Positions 9,025-17,758 of a DNA stretch of 64,000 bases are shown in pieces (the stretch's first letter is position 1; each line of letters begins with the position of its first letter). The position numbers and the translations under genes are program-made. Below the pieces are notes generated by a model. The model was given only the letters and a program-made list of their open reading frames with translations. It did not search any database and was not told the origin of the DNA. Origin of the DNA: Candidatus Koribacter versatilis Ellin345 (GTDB taxonomy: Bacteria > Acidobacteriota > Terriglobia > Terriglobales > Acidobacteriaceae); NCBI RefSeq assembly GCF_000014005.1, contig NC_008009.1, forward strand, positions 1,550,001-1,614,000, given 5' to 3'.

Positions 9025-10059
9025 TTAGACTACTTGTTTTCGCTCGCGCTGCAAAAGTTGACGCTTGCGTTCGACGCCCCAGCGATAGCCGCTGAGATCG
9101 CCCGAGGCGGCGACCACGCGATGGCAGGGGATCGCGATGGCGACGCGGTTCGAGGCGCAGGCGCGCGCGACCGCACGCGAGGCCGATGGCGCGCCGAGCT
9201 TCGCGGCGAGGCCGCTGTAGGTGAGGGTTTCGCCGGGCTTGGTGTTGCGCAGGAGTTGCCAGACTTTGGCCTGGAACGCTGTGGCGTGGATATCGATGGG
9301 GATCGATGTGAGGAATTCGTTGCCTTCGATGTGCGCGGCTATCGCGTCGAGATATTGCTCGACAGCGTCGTCGTTGCGGGTGATCTCGGCGGCGTGGAAT
9401 TCCTTGCGGAGGTCGGACTCGAGCTTCTTGGCGTTGTCGCCGAAGCTGATCGTGCAGACGCCTTTCTCTGTCGCGGCGATCAGGATGTGGCCGATCTCGG
9501 AGTCGCGAATTCCGAAGGCGATGTGCGCGCCGCGGCCGCCGCGGCCGTAGCTGGCGGGCGTCATGCCGAGGACAGCGTCGGACTTTTCGTAGAGACGGCT
9601 GGGGGAACCGAAGCCGGCGTCGTACATGGATCCGGTGACGTCCTGCGAGGTCTTCAGCTTCGACTTGAAGTCTTCCAGTTTGTGGCTGGCGAGATACTCG
9701 CGCACTGTCACGCCGAGGACGGTGCGGAAGATCTGGTTCAGGCGGCGCAGTGCCAGGCCCTCGCGCGCGGCGATGTCTTCGGGCGAGAGGCCCTTGTAGT
9801 CGTCGGTGAGTTCGCGGCAGATGCGGGCAACGTGGGAGGCGATGTTCTCAGTCTTCGGGGCGCAGCGGCGGCAGGCGCGGTAGCCCTTCTGCTCGGCTTC
9901 TTTCGGATTGGCGAAGAATTCAACCTGTTCGCGGTTAGGGCGCTTGCTCGGGCACGTCGGGCGGCAGTAAATATGCGTGCTGCGGACGGCGTAAACGAAG
10001 CGGCCATCGGCGGCGGCGTCGCGCTGGAGGACCTTCTCCCACATGGTTTCTGTACTCAT
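9025..10059 (-). CDS. ada: Ada-type methylated-DNA repair methyltransferase and regulator
   Basis: Ada removes methyl groups from O6-methylguanine and phosphotriesters and, once methylated, activates its own regulon. All parts are visible in 344 residues. An N-terminal zinc/methyl-acceptor module has Cys32, Cys36, Cys63 and Cys66 (YCRPTC and CRRC). An AraC-type DNA-binding section (LALRRLNQIFRTVLGVTVREY) covers about 100-150. The C-terminal methyltransferase has the active-site PCHR with Cys312. ATG 10059 is preferred: GAGGTGA lies a few bases upstream and the N-terminal module begins directly. The decarboxylase follows with a 5-bp gap. Confidence 0.93.
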   Translation of the reverse strand: MSTETMWEKVLQRDAAADGRFVYAVRSTHIYCRPTCPSKRPNREQVEFFANPKEAEQKGYRACRRCAPKTENIASHVARICRELTDDYKGLSPEDIAAREGLALRRLNQIFRTVLGVTVREYLASHKLEDFKSKLKTSQDVTGSMYDAGFGSPSRLYEKSDAVLGMTPASYGRGGRGAHIAFGIRDSEIGHILIAATEKGVCTISFGDNAKKLESDLRKEFHAAEITRNDDAVEQYLDAIAAHIEGNEFLTSIPIDIHATAFQAKVWQLLRNTKPGETLTYSGLAAKLGAPSASRAVARACASNRVAIAIPCHRVVAASGDLSGYRWGVERKRQLLQRERKQVV

Positions 10060-10197
10060 CTCGTTCACCTCGAGTTTTAGAGTACGGGGCTTCATGGTTG
10101 GGTGATATCCGGGGAGTGTGGTCAAACTTCATTGTAAAACGATGCGAGCTGGCCGGGAATTCTGGGACGAGTGGTGCATTTGGCGCTGGCCAAAGTC

Positions 10198-10241
10198 TTG
10201 ACTGATGTCTGTCAGAGGCATATATGTTTATGCCATATATG
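10198..10241 (+). promoter_or_regulatory. Promoter and candidate PadR operator ahead of padR-ADOP
   Basis: TTGACT at 10198-10203 and TATATG at 10221-10226 are spaced by 17 bp. Two CATATATG octamers, each a palindrome, lie at 10219-10226 and 10234-10241, overlapping the -10 box and the start region. This is the layout expected for autorepression by a PadR dimer. The binding assignment is inference. Confidence 0.45.
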
Positions 10242-10589
10242 AAGAGCCACCGGGCAACACTCGATCGGGAATTAAAAAAGGGTAGTGCGGAGTTGCTGGT
10301 GCTTTCACTGCTGGAAGGCCGTCCACGGCACGGATACGAAATCAGCCAGATGATTGAGTTGCGCTCGGAGGGAGCGGTGCGGTTCAACGTGGCATCGTTT
10401 TATCCGCTGCTATACCGGCTGGAGAAGCGCGGCTGGATTGTGGGGCGCTGGGTGGAAAAGGCGGGGCAGCGGCGTCGCCGGTACTATCGGCTGACGGCGC
10501 AAGGCAAGCAGACGCTGAAGGAGCAGCAGAGCACATGGCTGCAATTTGTGGCCGCGATGCAGCGAATTACGGGGCTGCGCCATGCCTGA
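10224..10589 (+). CDS. PadR-family transcriptional regulator
   Basis: A 121-residue PadR winged-helix repressor. The family pattern is clear: ELKKGSAELLVLSLLEGRPRHGYEIS, then the wing region FYPLLYRLEKRGWIVGRW and RRRYYRLTAQGKQTLKE. The C-terminus is a helix for dimerisation. It overlaps the start of the ADOP permease by 8 bp, so the two are translationally coupled and the regulator likely controls the permease. Start is uncertain: ATG 10224 has AGAGG five bases upstream, but the promoter found here would place transcription start just before ATG 10239, giving a near-leaderless mRNA. Confidence 0.9.
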   Translation: MFMPYMKSHRATLDRELKKGSAELLVLSLLEGRPRHGYEISQMIELRSEGAVRFNVASFYPLLYRLEKRGWIVGRWVEKAGQRRRRYYRLTAQGKQTLKEQQSTWLQFVAAMQRITGLRHA

Positions 10590-13323
10590 TTTTCGCGAGT
10601 TGGTGAGAGGGTGTCTGCAGGAATTGCGGCTTCCTGGTCCGCGAGAGGCGGAGATCGTTGAGGAAGTGGCGCAGCATTTGAGCGATCGTTACGACGGGCT
10701 GAGGTCCATGAACGTACCGGAGGCTGAGGCACTGCGGACGATTGAGGCGGAACTCGGGGCACGCGACCTGGCCAACGAATTCAAACAGGTGGAACGCATG
10801 GGAACGGAGACCGTTGCACTTGGATCGGGCGGCGGGCGGCCGTGGACGGGGCTGAGGCAAGACTTGCGTTATGCGGTGCGGGCACTGCGCGCGAGCCCGA
10901 TTTTTTCGGCAGTGTGCATTGCATCGCTGGCGCTGGGAATCGGCGCGAATACGGCCATCTTTCAGCTTCTGGACGCGGTACGCATGCGGTTGCTGCCGGT
11001 GCGGAACCCGCAGGAACTCGCGATGATACGGCCGACCAATCTGGGTCGCACCGGGCATGGCGCTGGTGATTTTTCGTACATGACGAACGGCCTGTGGATG
11101 CAGGTGAAGCAACAGCAGCAGGGATTCAGCGATGTATTTGCCTTTGGCGGCTGGCCGACGTTCAACCTTGCGAATGGCGGAGAGGCGCGCTACGCGCACG
11201 GATTGTGGGTGAGCGGCGAATTCTTCGATGCGCTTGGAGTGCAGCCACTGCTCGGACGCGTGCTGCACGCGCCCGATGACCATCCGGGATGCGGTGTGGT
11301 GGGCGCCGTGATCAGCTATCCGTTCTGGCAGCGCGAGTACGGCGGCGATATGAATGTGGTCGGGAGGACGGTGCGGCTCGAGGGGCACCCGTTCCCGATT
11401 CTCGGAGTGACGCCTGCGTCGTTTTATGGGATGGAGATTGGGCGGCAGTTCGATGTAGCCGTGCCACTGTGCTCGGAGCCGGTGATCAATGGCGAAGACA
11501 ATTTCTACAACATGCCGCGCGGGTGGTGGCTCACGGTGATGGGGCGGCTGAAGCCGGGCTGGACGTTTGCCAAGGCTTCGGCACAACTGAATGCGATCTC
11601 CGCGAGCGCATTCCGCGAGACGCTGCCTCCGCAGTTTCAAGCGGACACAGCGAAGCAATACCTGGGGAAGAAACTCGCTGCGTACCCGGCGGCAAACGGG
11701 GTCTCCGAACTGCGCGAAAAGTACGAAACTCCACTGTGGTTGCTGCTGGCGATTGCTGGGTCAGTGCTGCTGATTGCCTGCGCGAACCTTGCGAATTTGA
11801 TGCTGGCGCGAGCGAGTTCCCGGGAACGCGAGATTGCGGTGCGAATGGCGCTTGGCGCGGAGCGAGTTCGTATTCTGCGGCAGTTGCTGGTGGAGAGCCT
11901 GCTGCTGGCAAGTGGCGGAGCAGTGTTCGGACTGTTGCTGGCGTTCGGGTTGAGCCGGCTGCTGGTGCGGTACCTCGGACAAACCCTGTTCGTGAACCTG
12001 GCAGTGGATTGGCGGGTGCTCGGGTTTGGCGCCGGACTGGCGATGCTAACCGCTTGCCTGTTCGGACTCGGACCGGCGATACGGGCGACGAAGGCGTCCC
12101 CGGCACGGCTGATGAACAGCTCCGGCCGTGGTCAGAGTGCGACCCGCGAGCGGGTGAGTTTGCGCAAGGTGCTGGTAGCGTCGCAAGTGGCGGTGTCACT
12201 GGTGCTGGTGGCAGGGGCGTTGTTGTTCTCTGGAAGCTTGCGGCGAATCCTGGCACAGGATGCGGGTTTCCGGCGCGATGGCGTGTTGGTCATGATGATG
12301 GATTTTTCATCGCTTCAATTGCCCACAGAGGCGCGCCTGCCCTTAAAGCGAACATTGCTGGAGCGCGTACGCGCAGTCCCGGGAATCGAGAGCGCAGCGG
12401 AAGTGATGTTTGGACCGTTCATGGGCAATGGATGGAACGATCGCATTGTTGTGGACGGGAAGAAACAAGAGACAACTTCGATCGAAGACACAATCACCGA
12501 GGGTTACTTCCAAACGATGCAAACGCCGCTGCTGATGGGGCGTGACTTCGACGCTCAGGATACGGCGACCTCGCAGCCGGTGGCAATCGTGAACCAGAAA
12601 TTCGCGAAGGTGCTGCTGGGAACAAATAACCCCATCGGGAGGACGTTCAAGGTGGAGGTTTACGTTGGTGAGAGGCAGCCGGAGTGGGTGGTGGTGGGGA
12701 TGGTGAAGGACAGCAAGTTCGACGATATGCGGGACGAGTTTGAGCCGATGGCGTACTACCCGCAGTCACAAAATCGGTCGGACCGGCCGGACACGGAAGT
12801 GGTTGTGCGCTCGCAACTGGATCCGGCTTCGCTCATGGCGTCGTTGCGGCGCGTGTCGGCGGACGTAAATCCTGGGATAACGCTGGAGTTCCACGATCTA
12901 CGCCGTGAAATCGAAAACAGCCTTTTGCGCGAACGGCTGCTGGCCACGCTGAGCGGCTTCTTCGGAGTGCTCGCGATCTTGCTGGCGGCGATTGGACTGT
13001 ACGGCGTGATTGCGTACGGCGTGGCGCGGAGGACAAATGAGATCGGGATACGCATGGCGCTGGGCGCAATCCGCTGGCACATTGTGCGGATGATCGTGAG
13101 CGAGGCACTGGCGCTGACGGTGACTGGGGCGGTGTTCGGTGTGGCGCTGACGGTGATCGTCGCACGGAGCGCGGCGAGTTTGCTCTACGGCCTGACCGCG
13201 CATGATCCGTTGATGCTCACGGCGGCGGCGGTGGCGCTGTTGGCGGTGTGCTTGATCGCGAGCGCGATTCCGGCGATCCGCGCGGCACGGCTGGACCCGA
13301 TGACGGCGTTGCGAGAAGAGTAA
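10582..13323 (+). CDS. ADOP-type MacB/FtsX permease (acidobacterial duplicated orphan permease)
   Basis: A 913-residue membrane protein. Residues 1-75 form the cytoplasmic helical prefix typical of this family (HLSDRYDGL, then a pairwise acidic helix). A first permease half follows, with a MacB-like periplasmic domain and three membrane helices around 390-500. A second copy follows, with the final FtsX-type helices (GFFGVLAILLAAIGLYGVIAYGVARR) at about 800-900. EIAVRMALGA and EIGIRMALGA are the paired FtsX motifs. No ATPase gene is adjacent, which is why such permeases are called orphan. The substrate is unknown; efflux or lipoprotein-type extrusion is the usual guess. Coupled to padR upstream. 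Confidence 0.9.
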   Translation: MPDFRELVRGCLQELRLPGPREAEIVEEVAQHLSDRYDGLRSMNVPEAEALRTIEAELGARDLANEFKQVERMGTETVALGSGGGRPWTGLRQDLRYAVRALRASPIFSAVCIASLALGIGANTAIFQLLDAVRMRLLPVRNPQELAMIRPTNLGRTGHGAGDFSYMTNGLWMQVKQQQQGFSDVFAFGGWPTFNLANGGEARYAHGLWVSGEFFDALGVQPLLGRVLHAPDDHPGCGVVGAVISYPFWQREYGGDMNVVGRTVRLEGHPFPILGVTPASFYGMEIGRQFDVAVPLCSEPVINGEDNFYNMPRGWWLTVMGRLKPGWTFAKASAQLNAISASAFRETLPPQFQADTAKQYLGKKLAAYPAANGVSELREKYETPLWLLLAIAGSVLLIACANLANLMLARASSREREIAVRMALGAERVRILRQLLVESLLLASGGAVFGLLLAFGLSRLLVRYLGQTLFVNLAVDWRVLGFGAGLAMLTACLFGLGPAIRATKASPARLMNSSGRGQSATRERVSLRKVLVASQVAVSLVLVAGALLFSGSLRRILAQDAGFRRDGVLVMMMDFSSLQLPTEARLPLKRTLLERVRAVPGIESAAEVMFGPFMGNGWNDRIVVDGKKQETTSIEDTITEGYFQTMQTPLLMGRDFDAQDTATSQPVAIVNQKFAKVLLGTNNPIGRTFKVEVYVGERQPEWVVVGMVKDSKFDDMRDEFEPMAYYPQSQNRSDRPDTEVVVRSQLDPASLMASLRRVSADVNPGITLEFHDLRREIENSLLRERLLATLSGFFGVLAILLAAIGLYGVIAYGVARRTNEIGIRMALGAIRWHIVRMIVSEALALTVTGAVFGVALTVIVARSAASLLYGLTAHDPLMLTAAAVALLAVCLIASAIPAIRAARLDPMTALREE

Positions 13324-13381
13324 GACCTATTCGGCGACCACGATGATTTCGGGGCTGGAGTTGAACTTTCGCCGCGAAATC

Positions 13382-13410
13382 TACCACAGAGGCACAGAGT
13401 GCACAGAGGT
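13382..13410 (+). repeat. CACCACAGAG-family repeat, single arm
   Basis: The segment TACCACAGAGGCACAGAGTG matches one arm of the large inverted repeat at 50170-50243. It lies between the permease and the small Cys-rich ORF. Confidence 0.6.
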
Positions 13411-13421
13411 TGTGAACTCTT

Positions 13422-13595
13422 CTAGTGACGCGTGGAGGGCCGGTCACCACGGTAATAGCCCCTGCGTTTGGCTTCTTCAATTTGCTCCGCGTTCAGGTCG
13501 AGGCAGCACCACATGCAATGGTAAGGAGGTTGGTTACCGCAGCCACAGGGTTCCCAATCCTTGCACGTGCAGAATCGCTGCTCGGTTTCGCTCAT
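13422..13595 (-). CDS. Tiny Cys-rich protein overlapping the end of lysS
   Basis: A 57-residue ORF read directly from the sequence. It starts ATG 13595, overlapping the lysS stop as ATGA, with AGGAGG about 11 bases upstream inside lysS. Seven cysteines lie in the first half: Cys9, Cys11, Cys17, Cys19, Cys27, Cys30 and Cys31, in CTC, CGC and CMWCC patterns, with His26. The second half is charged ([15 protein letters not shown]). The spacing suggests a small metal-binding (Zn or Fe-S) fold, but I recognise no family. Coupling to lysS suggests co-expression with translation genes. Confidence 0.65.
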   Translation of the reverse strand: MSETEQRFCTCKDWEPCGCGNQPPYHCMWCCLDLNAEQIEEAKRRGYYRGDRPSTRH

Positions 13596-15118
13596 GGCTC
13601 AGCAGGTTCCTCCTGCTCCGGTCGCAGCAGCGGGAAGAGGATTACGTCGCGGATCGATTTGCTGTTGGTCAGGAGCATCACCGTACGGTCGATGCCGATG
13701 CCCATGCCTCCCGTCGGCGGCATGCCGTAGCTCAGGGCGCGGACGTAGTCTTCGTCCATCTGATGGGCTTCTTCGTCGCCGCGGGCGCGTTCGGCTAACT
13801 GCATTTCGAAGCGCTTACGCTGCTCGATGGGATCGTTGAGTTCGCTGAAGGCGTTGCCGATTTCCATGCCGGCGCAGAAGACTTCGAAGCGCTCCACCCA
13901 CTCCGGATCTTCGCGGTGGTTCTTGCTGAGCGGCGAGATCTCGACCGGGAAGTCGTAAAGGATTGTCGGCTGCACGAGGTGCTCCTCGGAGAGGGCCTCG
14001 AACATTGCGGCGATGGTTACGCCCTTCGGCGCATTCACCTGGAAGGGCATGAGCTTCAGTTCGCTGAGGTGCTTGCCCATCGCGGCGACCTTTTCGGCGC
14101 TGGAGAAGTCTTCGAACGCGGGCTTGGGGCCGGCGTTCTCGGGCCAGTACTTCAGGATGGCGTCGCGCATGGTGAGACGTTCCATCTTGCTGAAGTCGAG
14201 GGTGTGGTCGCCGTACTGGACCGTGGTCCCGCCCGTGACTTCGGTGGCGAGCTGGCGGAAGAGCTCTTCCGTCAAGGTCATGAGGTCGAAGTAATCGGCG
14301 TAGGCCCAGTAGAACTCGAGCATGGTGAACTCGGGGTTGTGCCGGGTACTGATGCCTTCGTTACGGAAGTTGCGGTTGATCTCGTAGACGCGGTCGATGC
14401 CGCCCACGACGAGCCGCTTGAGATAGAGCTCGGGCGCGATGCGCAGGTAGAGATCCATGTCGAGCGTGTTGTGGTGGGTGGTGAACGGACGTGCAGCAGC
14501 GCCTCCGTACTGGCTTTGGAGCATCGGGGTCTCGACTTCGACGAAACCGCGCTGGTCGAAAAAGCTGCGCATCGTCTGGAGGATGCGGGCACGCTTGATG
14601 AAGACCTCGCGGACGTCGGGGTCCATGTTCATGTCCACGTAACGGCGGCGGTAGCGCAGTTCGACGTCGGTGAGGCCGTGCCATTTTTCGGGCAGCGGGA
14701 GAAGGTCCTTGGCTAAGAAGGTGATTTCTTCGACGTGGATGCTGAGTTCGCCGGTGCGGGTGCGGAAGAGGTATCCCTTGGCGCCGATGAAGTCGCCGAG
14801 ATCGAGCAGCTTATAAAGGGCGAAGCCTTTTTCGCCGACGTTGTCGAGCCGCACGTAGAGCTGGAGCTTCTTGCCGTTCTGCTGGAGGTGGGCGAAGCCG
14901 GCCTTGCCCTGGCCGCGGATGGACATGAGGCGGCCGGCGACGCGGACGTCGATGTGATGGGCCTCGAGTTCTTCGCCAGTCTTGGACTCGAACTGCTCCC
15001 AGATCTCGGGGACGGTGTGGGTCGTCTCGTATTTGAACGGGTAGGCGCGCTGGCCGAGGGCTTCGATCTGCTTCAGCTTCTCGAGGCGAAGCTGGTAAAT
15101 ATTGTCTTCTAACGACAC
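13592..15118 (-). CDS. lysS: Lysyl-tRNA synthetase, class II
   Basis: Lysyl-tRNA synthetase charges tRNA-Lys with lysine using ATP. The 508 residues match the bacterial class II enzyme. An N-terminal OB-fold anticodon-binding domain covers about 55-180 ([22 protein letters not shown]). The catalytic domain follows, with motif 2 as [21 protein letters not shown] and motif 3 as [14 protein letters not shown] near residue 480. Cytoplasmic and essential. A small Cys-rich gene overlaps its stop codon. The C-terminal tail [11 protein letters not shown] is short and acidic. Confidence 0.97.
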   Translation of the reverse strand: MSLEDNIYQLRLEKLKQIEALGQRAYPFKYETTHTVPEIWEQFESKTGEELEAHHIDVRVAGRLMSIRGQGKAGFAHLQQNGKKLQLYVRLDNVGEKGFALYKLLDLGDFIGAKGYLFRTRTGELSIHVEEITFLAKDLLPLPEKWHGLTDVELRYRRRYVDMNMDPDVREVFIKRARILQTMRSFFDQRGFVEVETPMLQSQYGGAAARPFTTHHNTLDMDLYLRIAPELYLKRLVVGGIDRVYEINRNFRNEGISTRHNPEFTMLEFYWAYADYFDLMTLTEELFRQLATEVTGGTTVQYGDHTLDFSKMERLTMRDAILKYWPENAGPKPAFEDFSSAEKVAAMGKHLSELKLMPFQVNAPKGVTIAAMFEALSEEHLVQPTILYDFPVEISPLSKNHREDPEWVERFEVFCAGMEIGNAFSELNDPIEQRKRFEMQLAERARGDEEAHQMDEDYVRALSYGMPPTGGMGIGIDRTVMLLTNSKSIRDVILFPLLRPEQEEPAEP

Positions 15119-15137
15119 GGAATGTCCTTAACAGAAG

Positions 15138-15210
15138 GTTTTAGGTCTTAGGAATTAGGAATTAGGGAAGACCGTGAACTCGAGGCCTAATTCCTAATGG
15201 CTAACGCCTG
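15138..15210. repeat. TTAGG-type dispersed inverted repeat, copy 2
   Basis: The left half (15138-15168) contains TTAGGTCTTAGGAATTAGG. The right half (15185-15210) is its complement-like CCTAATTCCTAATGGCTAAC. It fills the gap between lysS and nuoA. Confidence 0.6.
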
Positions 15211-15221
15211 TTTTTTCGCGA

Positions 15222-15237
15222 CGTGACGAGCGTCACA
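15222..15237. promoter_or_regulatory. CRP-like palindrome upstream of nuoA1
   Basis: CGTGA-N6-TCACA, one base from the CRP consensus TGTGA-N6-TCACA, centred about 60 bp before the nuoA1 start. Assignment to a CRP/FNR-family factor is inference. Confidence 0.4.
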
Positions 15238-15289
15238 GCGCGTCGGTATCGAACCGTTGATTATAGAGGACGGACAAGGAAGCTTTCTT

Positions 15290-15646
15290 ATGCCGCAGAA
15301 TTACGTTCCTATCTTTATATTCCTGCTCGTCGCGTTCGGGATTGGCGCCGGGACCCTGATGCTCTTTAAGCTGGCACGGCCAGCGAAGCCCAGCAAAGTG
15401 AAGCTGATGCCGTATGAGTGCGGTATCGATCCGTTCGATTCGTCGCGGCAGCGCTATACCATCCGGTTTTATATCGTCGCGATCCTGTTCGTGGTGTTCG
15501 ACGTGGAAACCATCTTCCTGTTCCCGTGGGCGGTGCAGTTCAAGGCGCTCGGAGTATTTGGACTGGTGGAGATGCTGCTGTTCCTGGGGATTCTGATTGC
15601 CGGATATGCGTGGGTTTGGAAGAAGGGCGCGTTGGAGTGGGTGTAG
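15290..15646 (+). CDS. nuoA: NADH-quinone oxidoreductase subunit A, locus 1
   Basis: NuoA is a small membrane subunit at the junction of the hydrophilic and membrane arms of complex I. The 118 residues show three membrane helices. The conserved loop reads MPYECGIDPF, and YIVAILFVVFDVETIFLFPW contains the invariant DVE motif. ATG 15290 is preferred over the upstream frame start at 15257 because AAGGA precedes it at a good distance. It is separated from nuoC by 286 bp that contain a terminator-like hairpin, so it may be transcribed apart from the rest of the locus. A second nuoA lies at 44364-44771. Confidence 0.95.
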   Translation: MPQNYVPIFIFLLVAFGIGAGTLMLFKLARPAKPSKVKLMPYECGIDPFDSSRQRYTIRFYIVAILFVVFDVETIFLFPWAVQFKALGVFGLVEMLLFLGILIAGYAWVWKKGALEWV

Positions 15647-15652
15647 AGGCGG

Positions 15653-15676
15653 GTTATTAGGCTTTAGGTGTTAGGA
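15653..15676 (+). repeat. TTAGG-type repeat, short copy 3
   Basis: TTATTAGGCTTTAGGTGTTAGG lies immediately after nuoA1. The words match copies 1 and 2. Confidence 0.45.
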
Positions 15677-15677
15677 G

Positions 15678-15703
15678 AGGCGGCTATGGGCCGCCTTTCT
15701 TTA
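15678..15703 (+). terminator. Terminator-like hairpin between nuoA1 and nuoC1
   Basis: AGGCGGC (15678-15684) pairs with GCCGCCT (15690-15696) across a 5-nt loop, and TTTCTTT follows. Its place after nuoA suggests that transcription from the nuoA promoter stops or is attenuated here. Confidence 0.7.
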
Positions 15704-15812
15704 TGCGTTGAAAAGTGCAATGTCCCACTTTCATGGGAGGTTGATTCCCGCTTCGTCCTGCGAGTTCTTGTGGATGCGGGGAGGCGCATGAATGGCGGGT
15801 TTGCGAGTGCAT

Positions 15813-15828
15813 TGTGATATGGGTCACA
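15813..15828. promoter_or_regulatory. Perfect CRP-consensus palindrome upstream of nuoC1
   Basis: TGTGATATGGGTCACA matches TGTGA-N6-TCACA exactly and lies 104 bp before nuoC1. With the hairpin above, it suggests that nuoC-N has its own regulated promoter. The factor is inferred, not shown. Confidence 0.5.
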
Positions 15829-15932
15829 CCTCCTCGTGACCTGCGTCGCATCTGAGCAGCCCAACTCATTGGTAGAAAAGACTGTCCCAATCCGAGACCT
15901 GCCGGGTTGGTACCAGAAAAGGCACAGAACAG

Positions 15933-16616
15933 ATGCCAGACGAGAAATCTGAACTGGACAAGACTGCGGCGCCGAAGGTTGAGGGCGCGGCAGAAGTTCC
16001 GAAAGCTGTAGTCGCCGCGCCTACTCCCGAAAAACCAGCAGCAGCCGCACCGGCAAAGCCTGCGGCTCCGGCAGCAGCCAAGCCCCCAGCGCCTCCCGCC
16101 CCGCCGAAGCCAGCGCCGAAGCCGTGGGAAAGCGAATTTGTTGCAAGTTTGAAGCGCCAGTACGGCTCGGGGATTCGTGAAGCTTCGATTTACCTGAAGG
16201 ACCAGTACCTGGTGGTGGACAAGGGCATCGCGTTCGAGATCCTGAAGCGGATGCGCGAAGACGAAGGGTTCGATTACTGCGTGGACGTGACCGCGCTGCA
16301 TTGGCCGAAGCGCGAAGAGCAGTTCGACATGGTTTACATCCTGTATTCGTTCGCGAAAAACGAGCGGGTGCGCGTCGAGGTCCCGATTAAAGACGGCGAT
16401 AAGGTTCGCTCGGTGTACAGCCTGTGGCCCACGGCCGACTGGCTGGAGCGCGAGGTCTTCGACATGTTCGGGATCGAGTTCACGGAGCATCCGGGGCTGA
16501 AGCGCATTTTGCTGCCGGACGAGTGGACCGGCTTCCCGCTGCGCAAGGACTACGGCATTCGCCAGCAGGACCAGCAGTGGGTGAACAAGTTTGTCGGAAT
16601 CGAGAGCGGACAATGA
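15933..16616 (+). CDS. nuoC: NADH-quinone oxidoreductase subunit C, locus 1, with long Ala/Pro N-terminus
   Basis: NuoC is a hydrophilic subunit of the connecting module near the quinone site. The core (about residues 70-227) ends in the 30-kDa subunit signature: [16 protein letters not shown], then KRILLPDEW and FPLRKDYGI. Unusually, residues 1-68 form an Ala/Pro/Lys-rich low-complexity extension (repeats like [14 protein letters not shown]) that the second NuoC in this window lacks. Its stop overlaps the nuoD start as ATGA. nuoB, usual between nuoA and nuoC, is not in the 286-bp gap upstream. Confidence 0.95.
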
Positions 16617-17758
16617 GTACAGCAATCGAAGTAACGCCCAGCGATCTCGAGAACAAAACGTTCCTGGATTCGAACGAGCTGGTCCTCAATATGGGGCCGC
16701 AGCATCCGTCGACGCACGGCGTGTTACGCGTGATTTTGAAGCTCGATGGTGAGCGGGTGCTGGGTACGGAGTGCGTGATCGGCTACCTGCATCGCGGGGT
16801 AGAGAAAATCGCTGAGAACCGCACGTATGTGCAGTTCAACCCGTACGTGGACCGCATGGACTACGTAGCGGCGGTAAGCAACGGCCTGGGCTATTGCGAG
16901 GCGGTCGAGAAGCTGATCGATGTGCAGGCGCCGCCGCGGGCACAGTTCTTGCGCGTGATCCTGACGGAACTGAACCGGCTGGCGAGCCACATGGTTTGGC
17001 TGGGCACGCACGCGCTCGACATAGGTGCGCTGACGCCGCTGTTCTACACCTTCCGCGATCGCGAAGAAGTGCTGAAGATTTTCGAGAAGTACTGCGGCGC
17101 GCGGCTTACAACGCACGCGTTCCGCATCGGCGGCTGCATTTACGAGGCGTACGAAGGGTTCGAGAAGGACGTTCTCGATTACTGCGACAAGCTTGGGCCG
17201 AGGATTGACGAGTACGAAGGGCTGCTGACGGGCAATCGTATCTGGCTGCAACGGACGAAGGGTATCGGGATTTTGAATGCCGCAGATTGCAAGGCCTTGG
17301 GCGTGACTGGCCCGGTACTGCGCGCGGCTGGCGTGAAGTGGGATTTGCGGAAAGCACAGCCCTACGCGGCTTACGACCAGGTGGACTTCGACGTGCCGAC
17401 CGGCGAGAACGGCGACACCTTCGACCGGTACATGGTTCGCATGCAGGAGATGCGACAGTCGATCCGGATCCTGCGACAGGCGGTGGAGAAGCTGCCCGCG
17501 GGGCCGACGATGGCGAAGGTTCCGAAAGTGCTCAAGCCGCCCGTCGGAAGGATTTATCACTCGATCGAAGCGCCCAAGGGCGAGCTTGGATATTTCATTG
17601 TGAGCGACGGCTCGTTGCAGCCTTACCGCGTGCGGGTGCGGCCTCCGAGCTTTGTGAACCTGCAGGCGCTGGACAAGATGGTGCGCGGCGCGCTGATCGC
17701 CGATGTGGTGGCCGTGATCGGCACACTCGACATCGTGCTGGGTGAGGTGGACCGGTGA
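16613..17758 (+). CDS. nuoD: NADH-quinone oxidoreductase subunit D, locus 1
   Basis: NuoD is the 49-kDa subunit that forms the quinone pocket with NuoB. The 381 residues contain the typical start [15 protein letters not shown] and [16 protein letters not shown] (quinone-binding His region). Near the end come [23 protein letters not shown] and [12 protein letters not shown] 16613 overlaps the nuoC stop, and the stop overlaps the nuoH GTG start, giving a tightly coupled reading order. No nuoE, nuoF or nuoG follows, unlike the second locus. Confidence 0.97.

Noticed and set aside
11289-12545. 418-residue plus frame inside the permease gene
   Set aside because: Out of frame with the ADOP gene and without protein-like text.
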